DNA of 64,000 nucleotides from NCBI GenBank assembly GCA_963750195.1, contig CAVVPS010000015.1, positions 51,726-115,725 on the forward strand, given 5' to 3'. Both the position numbers and the translations under genes were made by a program. This DNA comes from AP-15 sp963750195 (lineage in GTDB: Bacteria > Pseudomonadota > Alphaproteobacteria > ATCC43930 > CGMCC-115725). The notes under the pieces were generated by a model. That model made no database searches. It saw only the letters and a list, made by a program, of their open reading frames with translations, and had not been told where the DNA came from. Shown here one piece after another: positions 25,815 to 33,722 of this stretch (the first letter of the stretch is position 1; each line of letters begins with the position of its first letter).

Positions 25815-26237
25815 GTGACAGATCGTCTGAAGCCGGCTGCGCGCAGCGCGCTCATGGCGCGTGTACGTCAGCGCGATACCAAACCCGAACTGTTGGTGCG
25901 CCGACTTCTATTCTCTCAGAGGTGGAGATATCGGCTACACTCGCGGAAGTTGCCTGGGACGCCGGACATCGTGTTCTCTCGGTTGCGTGCGGCGATATTT
26001 GTCCACGGGTGTTTTTGGCATGGTCATCGCGCATGTGCCCTCGCTACCGTCCCGAAGACGAGAACCGAATTCTGGATCGAAAAGGTCGAGAACAATCGGA
26101 AACGGGACGCCGAAAAGGAGGCACGCCTTCGCGAGCTTGGCTGGTCCGTATTAACTGTATGGCAATGTGAAACGAAGGACATAAAGGCTCTCTCGGAGAC
26201 GTTGACATGCTTTCTAAATTCTTGCCGCGCCAAATGA
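25815..26237 (+). CDS. vsr: Very short patch repair (Vsr) endonuclease
   Basis: The 140-residue protein matches Vsr throughout: RSALMARVRQRDTKPELLVR, KLPGTPDIVFS (catalytic Asp), AAIFVHGCFWHGHRAC (active-site and zinc region), and NRKRDAEKEARLRELGWSVL followed by TVWQCE. Vsr nicks 5' of T in T:G mismatches that arise when 5-methylcytosine deaminates. Relatives can act as restriction nucleases in R-M islands. The C5 methyltransferase that would create its substrate is encoded 3.5 kb downstream in the same orientation. Start GTG 25815. The 3' end overlaps the ATPase gene by 31 bases. Confidence 0.93.
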   Translation: MTDRLKPAARSALMARVRQRDTKPELLVRRLLFSQRWRYRLHSRKLPGTPDIVFSRLRAAIFVHGCFWHGHRACALATVPKTRTEFWIEKVENNRKRDAEKEARLRELGWSVLTVWQCETKDIKALSETLTCFLNSCRAK

Positions 26238-28055
26238 GGTCCGGGCCGGATTGGGTTTTTCAACGAAGCGACCCGATGGGCGGCGCTTCCGGAGAAGCCT
26301 TCACGAACACTGTACAGTCGACCGGGATGCATCCGGCAGCGGTGCTGGCACGAGAGTTGATCCAGAACGCAGTTGATGAACGGGACCGGGCTGCCGAGAA
26401 GGTCCTGGTCAAGTTCCGGATGGCGAGTTTGCTCGCCGCTGCGAAGACCGCGTTCGTCGAAGCCGCGCGGATCGGCAGCATCATCGAACGCCGAGAGGTG
26501 GTGAGCTTGGCGATGCCGAGTTGGCTCGACTTGTCCCAGGCTCCGGAGGTGCCGCTGAAACTTGTGTACGTTGAGGACTTCTACACGACCGGGCTCGATG
26601 GACCGCCTCACGATTCATCGTCTCGGTTCCATCGATTTCTTCTGTCCGTCGGTGATAGCGGCAAGGTCCACGACGGGCATAATACCGGCGGATCATACGG
26701 TTTCGGAAAATCGGCGTTCAGTTCCAACTCGGGCATACGCACGATCTTCGCCTACAGCCGTTATCGGGGTGAAGACAACGCACCGCACACCCGCCTTTTC
26801 GGTTGCGGCTACTTTCGATCGCACCGCTTCGGCGGGGGTGAATTCAACGGAAGGGCATGGCTCGGTTGTAGCCGAGACGCCAACGGGTCCGGAGCGCAAA
26901 TTGTCGACCCCCTTGAGGACGAAGTGGCTGACACTCTCGCGGTGCAACTCGGCTTCGGATTGCGCGCTCTCGACCAGTTCGGAACGTCTGTTCTCATCGT
27001 CGATACGGCGTTAGAGGCGGAAGACCTCAAGGGAGGCGTCGAGGAGTGGTGGTGGCCGCGCCTGGTCGATAACGAACTTGATGTCGAGGTCATCTCCCCG
27101 GACGGCAGTCGCCATGTTCCGAGACCGAGAGCGCGGCCAGACTTGCGACCGTTCATCGACGCCTACGAAATCGCGATCGGCACGAATCCGAATCCCACAG
27201 CAGGGCGCGAAAGGCGACAGGAATTCAGGCGCATGCATGGGCTCGAATTGGGGGTATGCGGGCTGAAAGTCCTGGATGTCCCGACGGAAGGCGAGAACTA
27301 TCCGGTCCCGGAAGAGCAACTCGATTCCATGGCTCTTATTCGAGTCCCAGGAATGGTGGTTCAATATTATCGACGCTGGCAGCAAGGGACACCGGTGCTG
27401 GCGGGGAGTCTTCGTAGCCTCGGAGCAGATCGACGACACTCTGAAGCTCTCCGAGCCCCCGGCTCACGATCGGTGGCATCCAGAGTCGAGCCGCCTCCGA
27501 GATCTCGACGACAACCATCGTCGGGCCGTCCAATCGGTCTTAGGCCGCATCTATCAAACGGTGCGCACGTTCCGAAAGGATGCCTCACCTCCGCCTCCAC
27601 CGAAAAGCCGCCGGTTTTCGACGTTGGAGCGCGAGTTGGCAAATTTCCTGGTCGGGCGTGGGCCAAAACAGCCCATAGAGCATTCCTCTGCGCCTATTAA
27701 CCTACAGTTCGTGCAAAGCCCGGAAGCGGTGCCGACCAACGACGGCAGATTGCGGGTCCGGGCCGAATTTCAAGTTCAACTGAAGGACGATGCCGATATC
27801 CAAGCAACTCGACTACGGCTCAAGGTGAAATGCGTCGTACTTGAAGACCGTGCCGAGGGCGACCCGGTCGCCTATAACCTACAGTCGGACGCGGACGGTC
27901 TTTCAACAGACGAAACCGATCCGAACAGCTTCTTCTTTCCGATAGACCACGAGGCACCGGTGCGGTTCTCCATCGTGTCCGATCCGTACGACCCGCTCTG
28001 GACGGTACGTCTCCAGCCCGACATCGAACCCGTGGCGGCGAGGCCGGCAGAATGA
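26207..28055 (+). CDS. GHKL-type ATPase (MutL/MORC-like), one-base shift near 27403
   Basis: The N-terminal half is a GHKL ATPase: the Mg-binding N-box AVLARELIQNAVDERDRA (Glu, Asn, Asp spaced as in MutL/Hsp90) at ~residues 47-64, and the glycine lid GGSYGFGKSAFSSNSGIRTI. The rest, to the end of the first frame, has no motif I recognise. At GCGGGGAGTC (27401-27410) the frame shifts by one extra G. Continuing in the next frame, GVFVASEQIDDTLKLSEPPA leads to a ~215-residue C-terminal part ending at 28055, giving ~615 residues. GHKL ATPases of this kind occur with Vsr and C5 methyltransferases in R-M-linked operons and are thought to act as ATP-driven DNA clamps. The function of this one is inferred from context. 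Confidence 0.78.
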
Positions 28056-28807
28056 GGTCGACTTGGCATCGTTCCGAGCAGAGAGACGTACGTCCATTCT
28101 TCGCGACCGCCCGCGCACAGGACGCCGTTGCAGAGACGACGGTGCGGTTTTTCGAGGACGGAGAACCGATCGCCGACGCAATGACCGACATTGAGGAGCC
28201 GGATTTGGCTCGTCTGCAACCGGTAATTCTCCCGGTAGTGGTTCCGCCGGGACAATGGATGCCAGAGGGCTACCAGCCGGAGGAATTCGGCCTCGTGATC
28301 CTTGCGACGAACCCCTTTCTGCGGTTCTCCTCGATCATCCAGGAAGTTTCCCTCGGGCAGGAAGTGCCGGCAGAGGTCGCAATCTCGTCGGAAGCTCTGT
28401 AGGAGTTGGGTCGCGGACGCGATCTGACGATTACAGTCGCGATTCATCTCAGAACCGATCGTGCTCCGTCGCCGGGCCGACCTTTCGTCGTCGGTCACTG
28501 GCTCGCCCGAAAGGATTTCACGATCCGGATGCCCGGCACCGGCCGGTTCTTCGACGTTCAACCCAGAGACGACGACGATTGGATACAGGCGGGATACCCG
28601 GCAAAAACCCTGTATGTGGTCGAGTATCACGGGGGTATCTGTGACGAGACAGCGGAGACTAACTCCAGCATCGCGACGGTCTACGTTCACTCTGACGTTC
28701 ATAACAAAATCACGAGCGATCGCCTCGGCGAGGGAATTCAGAAATTCCTTGCAGTAGAAGCGATAGTGCAAGTCCTTGAGGACAGTATCGACAACTGGAA
28801 GAATTGA
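28052..28807 (+). CDS. Unrecognised island protein with in-frame amber stop at 28400
   Basis: ATG 28052 overlaps the ATPase stop (ATGA), marking a co-translated gene. The frame is open for 116 codons, meets TAG at 28400-28402, then continues in the same frame to 28807 (MGRGRDLTITVAIHLRTDRA... ending EDSIDNWKN). TTG 28406 could restart translation, but the AGGAG before it touches the TTG, too close for a normal ribosome site. The two halves look like one ~250-residue protein. No domain recognised. It is acidic and soluble, with no signal peptide or membrane helix. Genuine split, stop-codon mutation or base-call error cannot be separated here. Confidence 0.6.
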
Positions 28808-28986
28808 GAAGAAGTTGAGGCGCGTAGTCCCTTGGCAACTCTGCTCAAGAATCTCTAACTCCGGAAACTCGATCTCCATTTCCGATCTGCGGTCGTTGGT
28901 CGATGGAGGACGGAAGAAGCACCTCCGGGCGCTATTACAGAACGACATGTCGATAGTGCGCGCTCTCACATAAGGCCGAAAACCAG

Positions 28987-29730
28987 ATGTCATTTCCGAT
29001 TATTTCGGCCGCAGATGCGCGCCGGTATCTACTGGCCCTGCGCACCGAAGGTGAGGCTCCGCCGGAGCTTTTCGTCCGCTACCAGAACCTGGGACCGGAA
29101 GTCGATTGGGACGGGATCGCCGACAAGATACGAGACCCTCTCGCGCCCCTGCGGGCCGGCGCTGGCGACATAAGTCGCGGCAGAGGTGCTGGGCGCCACT
29201 TTGAAGCGCAAGCCGCCGTAGTGGTTCACAAGGCCATACCGAGCAATCATCCGGCCCTGTCCGATCGCAATTTCTGGACATGGCTCGCCGTCAAGCGATT
29301 GGCGATCTCATCGAATGGCGGTATGGCGACAAACCAAACGGCTCGGACCTGAACAACTATGGGATAGGCGCTGCTGGAGAAAACTTCCTCTATCGATTGT
29401 GGCTGCGTGCTGAGATCGCCTACGATCGACACGCTGCTGACCCGTACCATCTGGTTGGTCTGGGAGACGTTGATTTCTGGCGTAGTCACGTGTTCCGCCA
29501 GAGCTATTCCTGCGCCCGCCAGTTCGCGCGTGCCCTGCTTTCGGTTCCAGTTTCCGGGAGGTCCGGACGATCGGTCGCGCCTCCGGGTCGTCCAAATCCG
29601 TGAATTGGCGAAAAGGTTGAGTGCGGCGCGCACCAATCTTCTGGTAGAGATCATGGACCCGGAAAGAGCAACGCGCTTCATCGAGGGGGAATGGGCGAAA
29701 TTGGCGGAGACCGGGTCGGGGGCCTGCTGA
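28987..29730 (+). CDS. Unrecognised island protein (possibly DUF6339-like), two shifts
   Basis: The protein begins MSFPIISAADARRYLLALRT. It passes through RNFWTWLAV into another frame near 29280 (QAIGDLIEWRYGDKPNGSDL, ENFLYRLWLRAEIAYDRH), and returns near 29550 to the first frame (VVQIRELAKRLSAARTNLLV, MDPERATRFIEGEWAKL), ending at 29730. The restored product would be ~247 residues. The layout (N-terminal helical part, W-rich centre, C-terminal RELAKRLSAARTN helix) resembles proteins I associate with DUF6339, but that label is from memory and weak. It overlaps the methyltransferase gene by 40 bases, so the two are likely translated together. Confidence 0.6.
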
Positions 29731-30998
29731 CTCACGTTATCAAACGGTCGGGTAAGAAATTCACCAGAACCGTCGTGGTCGGCGAGGAGACATTCGTTTC
29801 CTCTCTCGAAATCAGGTCCGACCCCTACCTCAGCCCGAATGCGGGTTGGTGGCAGTCATATCTGCGCGGATCACCACCGGTGACGGTCGTGCGTTCCGGC
29901 CGACCGTTACGCGTGGTCGACGCTTTCTGCGGCTCCGGTGGCTTGAGCCTCGGAGTTCGATTAGCGGCGGCGGCACTCGGATGCACGGTTGATTTCGTAG
30001 CGGCTATCGACACAGACCCATCGGCGATGGCCGTCTACACAGCGAACCTGGCGCCGGGTGTGGCACTCACCGCGAGCGCGCCGACGCTGGTCGATTTTCA
30101 TGTGTTCGGCCAGGGCGAGAAGGTTGAATTCGGGTACCGGCCAGAGCTGATGAACGCGCCATTGTCAGCCGTCGCTCCGGTCGATCTCTTCATCGCAGGA
30201 CCACCATGCGAGGGACACTCGAACCTCAATAATCACACCCGGCGCGAGGACCCGCGAAACCATCTCTATTTGACCGCAATCGCTCTTGGCGTTTCTCTCG
30301 GTGCCCGCGCGATCCTGATCGAGAACGTGCCCGAGTCGAAGAACGACCGCCGTCGCGTGGTCCAGCAGGCGGCGGCGCTGCTCTGTTCCGCCGGATACGA
30401 GGTAGAGACCGAGGATTTCAAGGCGGACGAACTTGGCGCTCCGCAACGCCGGAGGCGTTTCTTTCTCCTCGCGATCAAGCAGCCGTGCGCGTTCCGCGAT
30501 GTGCTCCGACAGGTACGCAGCACCCTCTACGCGCCTGCAACACCGATCTCCTGGGCGATCGGCGACCTGCTCGACCGAGATGCGGTGGGGCTGATGGATT
30601 CCACCCCGGCTATCGCTGCGATTAACCAGGACCGTGTCGAGTACCTGTTCGATAATGATCTCTATGACCTACCCAACGATCAGCGGCCTGTCTGTCATCA
30701 AAACGGGACCACCTATCAAGCAGTCTACGGGCGAATGCATTGGGATCGTCCCGCCCATACCATCACGACGGGGTTCGGTAGCCCAGGTCAGGGTCGCTAT
30801 GTGCATTCCTTGAAGCGCCGCATTATCACACCTCATGAGGCTGCCCGCATTCAGACGTTCCCCAACTCCTTCTCCTTCACGCCAGAAGAGCTGCGGGTCT
30901 CTCGCAAGCATCTGACCAAGTGCATCGGGGATGCCGTACCACCGATGCTTGCCTATGCGCCGGCGCTTGGCGCTATCGCCGCCATCAGTGGCCATTGA
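29691..30998 (+). CDS. DNA (cytosine-5-)-methyltransferase
   Basis: The 435-residue enzyme shows the C5-methylase motif order: I (VVDAFCGSGGLSLGVRLA), IV (FIAGPPCEGHSNLNN, with the catalytic Cys), VI (AILIENVPES), VIII (GAPQRRRRFFLLAIK), then the target-recognition region and the C-terminal motifs IX-X (HTITTGFGSPGQGRYVH, RIITPHEAARIQTFP). PCEGHS replaces the more usual PCQGFS. It methylates cytosine C5 in an unknown short site. With Vsr, the GHKL ATPase and two unknown proteins on the same strand it forms the modification arm of a putative restriction or defence island. The true start may be slightly downstream of ATG 29691. Confidence 0.92.
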   Translation: MGEIGGDRVGGLLTHVIKRSGKKFTRTVVVGEETFVSSLEIRSDPYLSPNAGWWQSYLRGSPPVTVVRSGRPLRVVDAFCGSGGLSLGVRLAAAALGCTVDFVAAIDTDPSAMAVYTANLAPGVALTASAPTLVDFHVFGQGEKVEFGYRPELMNAPLSAVAPVDLFIAGPPCEGHSNLNNHTRREDPRNHLYLTAIALGVSLGARAILIENVPESKNDRRRVVQQAAALLCSAGYEVETEDFKADELGAPQRRRRFFLLAIKQPCAFRDVLRQVRSTLYAPATPISWAIGDLLDRDAVGLMDSTPAIAAINQDRVEYLFDNDLYDLPNDQRPVCHQNGTTYQAVYGRMHWDRPAHTITTGFGSPGQGRYVHSLKRRIITPHEAARIQTFPNSFSFTPEELRVSRKHLTKCIGDAVPPMLAYAPALGAIAAISGH

Positions 30999-31001
30999 AC
31001 C

Positions 31002-31175
31002 AATTCCCGATTATTTCCCGGTTCCACCAAATAAATTCCCGGTTCGGTCAAATAAATTCCCGGTTCCATCTCACGGGAATTGGGGTATAAGAGATTGATC
31101 AGAAACGATATTTTTGAGCCAATTTGTCGCCAAATCCGACATTTCCCGTTATTTTTCCCGGTTCACGGGAATTCG
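31002..31175. repeat. Cluster of ATTCCCGGTTC repeats at the island's right border
   Basis: Three copies of (A)TTCCCGGTTC start at 31013, 31034 and 31055, spaced exactly 21 bases, with the spacers sharing CAAATAA. A shorter copy, AATTCCCGATT, precedes at 31002. After a 70-base gap more copies (TTTCCCGTTA 31142, TTTTCCCGGTTC 31152) occur, and inverted CACGGGAATT lies at 31072 and 31164. No gene covers them. Confidence 0.8.
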
Positions 31176-31345
31176 TGCGTGGCGGTCGGCGAGCGCCTCT
31201 ATCCCGACCAGTAGAGACCAAAGCGACGACGGGCGATCGGCCAGAGTGTTGCGGCGACGCCCGCGCCGGTTGACGCGCTCGGGCGCTCGACGATACGCTG
31301 CTGTCGCGCCTTACCACGCCCGCGACACGCGCAAGGAGGAACGGG

Positions 31346-32332
31346 ATGGCCAAAATCGTCCTCGGGATCGCTACATCGCACACCCCGATGCTCAATACCC
31401 CGGCCAAGGACTGGCCGAGCTTTATCGATCGCGACGGGGTCCGCGATTTTCTCGACAAGGAGGGCGCGCCCGCGACCTATGAGGAGCTGCTCACGCGCGC
31501 CGACCCGAGAGCGCTGCCGGAATTGACGCCGGAGCGCTTTGCCGCGCGCCACGACGAGGCGCAAGCGGCGGTCGAGCATCTGAGACAGAGCGTGCGCCGC
31601 GCCGAGCTCGACGCGCTGATCATCGTTGGCGACGACCAGAAGGAGCTGTTCTACGAGGATCACCTGCCCTCCATTCTCGTCTATTACGGCGACACGATCC
31701 GCAACGTGCCGCTATCGCCCAGTTTCAAGGGCCCGGAATGGTCGCGGCTGGCCACCGCACGGTATTACGAGGAGAAGGAGCCGCGCGATTATCCGGTTGC
31801 GGCACCCTTGGCATTGCACCTGATCGAAGAATTGATCGACCGCGAGTTCGATATTGCCTCGTCGAACGGCCTGCCGCCCGGACACGGCGAAGGCCATGCT
31901 CACGCCTTTGTGCGCAAGCGGCTGATGGAACGCCAAGACTTGCCGGTCGTGCCGGTTTTCCTCAACACCTACTACCCGCCGAATCAGCCCACACCGCGGC
32001 GCTGCTACAATCTCGGCCGGGCGATCCGCGAGGCGGTCGAGAGCTGGCCGGGCGACGCCCGTATCGGTATCGTCGGCTCCGGCGGGCTCAGCCATTTCGT
32101 CGTCGACGAGGAGTTGGATCGCGGCATCATCGACGCGCTCGCCCGCAAGGACGGCGAGGCGTTGCAATCGTTGCCGCGCAAAAAGCTCAATTCCGGCAGC
32201 TCGGAAATCCGCATGTGGATCGCCGTCGGCGGGGCCGTCGAGCATCTCGACTTGGCTTGGTCGCATTACGTCCCGGGCTACCGCACGCCGGCCGGGTCCG
32301 GCACCGGGCTCGGTTTCGCCGTTTTCCAGTGA
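31346..32332 (+). CDS. Class III extradiol ring-cleavage dioxygenase (LigB family)
   Basis: The 328-residue protein has the LigB-superfamily start VLGIATSHTPML with the metal-binding His, ALIIVGDDQKELFYED, a His-rich loop GHGEGHAHAFVRKRL, and GIVGSGGLSHFVVDEELDRG near the end. Such Fe(II) enzymes open catechol- or gallate-type rings between or beside the hydroxyls. AAGGAGGAACGGG precedes ATG 31346. It ends 7 bases before the Rieske oxygenase gene, so the pair probably hydroxylates or demethylates and then cleaves the same aromatic compound. Substrate unknown. Confidence 0.88.
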   Translation: MAKIVLGIATSHTPMLNTPAKDWPSFIDRDGVRDFLDKEGAPATYEELLTRADPRALPELTPERFAARHDEAQAAVEHLRQSVRRAELDALIIVGDDQKELFYEDHLPSILVYYGDTIRNVPLSPSFKGPEWSRLATARYYEEKEPRDYPVAAPLALHLIEELIDREFDIASSNGLPPGHGEGHAHAFVRKRLMERQDLPVVPVFLNTYYPPNQPTPRRCYNLGRAIREAVESWPGDARIGIVGSGGLSHFVVDEELDRGIIDALARKDGEALQSLPRKKLNSGSSEIRMWIAVGGAVEHLDLAWSHYVPGYRTPAGSGTGLGFAVFQ

Positions 32333-32339
32333 GGTCGAC

Positions 32340-33650
32340 ATGAGCAAACCGAAGGACAGCGAGGATCTCGTCCGCGTCGGCTCCGGCACGGTCATGGGCG
32401 AGATGATGCGGCAATATTGGCTGCCGGCGGCGATGTCGTCGGAACTCGAGCGCGACGGCGCCCCGATGCGGCTGATGCTGCTCGGCGAGCGGCTGATCGC
32501 GTTTCGCGACAGCAGTGGCCGGGTCGGGGTCATGGATCACCGCTGCCCGCATCGCTGCGCCTCCTTGTTCCTCGGCCGCAACGAAGAGGACGGCATCCGC
32601 TGCGTCTATCACGGATGGAAATACGATGTGGCGGGAAACTGCATCGATATGCCGAATACGCCGGCGAAGCAGGACTACAAGGCAAAAATCAAGGCCAAGG
32701 CCTACAAGGTGGCCGAGCGCAACGGCCTCGTCTGGGTCTATATGGGCGAGCGTAAGGAGGCGCCGCCACTGCCCGGGATCGAGGCATCGCTGTTACCCGA
32801 GAGCGAATTGCAGATCACCTTCGCGCAGCGCGAATGCAACTGGCTGCAGGCGCTCGAAGGCGACATCGACACGTCGCATTTCGGCTTTCTGCATGCCGGC
32901 TCGGTTGATCCGGCAAATGTGCCGGCGGACAATCTGATCCGCTGGACGGTAGCGAACCGCGCGCCGGAATATCACGTGACCGACACCGATTGGGGCACGA
33001 TGTATGCCGCCTATCGCCCGGGCGAGGCGGGCAAGACCTACTGGCGCTTTGCCAATTTCCTGTTCCCGTTCTGGACGCAGACGCCACAAGGTGCCTTTGA
33101 CCGGGTCAACAGCCGCGCCTGGGTCCCGATGGACGACGGCCATACGATGTTCGTCAGCGTCTCGTGGAAGGGGCTACCGGCGGATCGCGCGGCGCTCAGC
33201 AACAGCCGGGTGTTGCCCGGCTCGAAACTGACGATGGATTTCCAGCACAACACGACCGATTGGTATGGCCGCTGGCGGCTCGCCGGCGTCGAGGGTAATG
33301 ATTGGCTGATCGACCGGGAGGCGCAGAAAAACGGCGGGATCTACACCGGCATCGTCGGCATCCAGGCGCAGGATCAGGCGGTCACCGAAAGCATGGGGCC
33401 GATCACCGACCACGATTTCGAGAATTTGGGACCGAGCGATATCATGATCGCCCGCACCCGCCGCCGTCTGCTGCGCGCCGCCCGCGCGCTGAAAAAGGAC
33501 GGCGCGGTTCCGCCCGGCGTCGACAATCCAGACGTTTACACCAACGTCCGCAGCGGCGACTTCCTCGCCGACGCCAAGATTAGCTGGCGCGACGCCTACG
33601 ACATGCAATCGCGCACCGCCATCCGCCCCTTGGCTCAAGCTGCGGAATAA
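32340..33650 (+). CDS. Rieske aromatic ring-hydroxylating oxygenase, large subunit
   Basis: The 436-residue protein has an N-terminal Rieske [2Fe-2S] domain: CPHRCASLFLGRNEEDGIRC then VYHGWKYD (Cys-X-His ... Cys-X2-His). The mononuclear iron site is EGDIDTSHFGFLHAG (Asp-X2-His-X4-His), in the C-terminal half. Size and C-terminal shape fit the phthalate/vanillate-type oxygenases that work without a small subunit. No reductase gene is adjacent, so electrons must come from elsewhere. Directly downstream of the extradiol dioxygenase gene, in the same operon. Confidence 0.9.
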   Translation: MSKPKDSEDLVRVGSGTVMGEMMRQYWLPAAMSSELERDGAPMRLMLLGERLIAFRDSSGRVGVMDHRCPHRCASLFLGRNEEDGIRCVYHGWKYDVAGNCIDMPNTPAKQDYKAKIKAKAYKVAERNGLVWVYMGERKEAPPLPGIEASLLPESELQITFAQRECNWLQALEGDIDTSHFGFLHAGSVDPANVPADNLIRWTVANRAPEYHVTDTDWGTMYAAYRPGEAGKTYWRFANFLFPFWTQTPQGAFDRVNSRAWVPMDDGHTMFVSVSWKGLPADRAALSNSRVLPGSKLTMDFQHNTTDWYGRWRLAGVEGNDWLIDREAQKNGGIYTGIVGIQAQDQAVTESMGPITDHDFENLGPSDIMIARTRRRLLRAARALKKDGAVPPGVDNPDVYTNVRSGDFLADAKISWRDAYDMQSRTAIRPLAQAAE

Positions 33651-33722
33651 CCGCGATAAGGCCATTGGAGCCATCTGGCTGCGCAATCGGGCGACCGAGA
33701 GGCAGCGGAGAATCTTGCCGCA

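Noticed and set aside
31002..31175. Phased repeats considered as a CRISPR array
   Set aside because: Units are only ~11 bases with ~10-base spacers that are themselves similar, and there are no cas genes. The geometry does not fit CRISPR.
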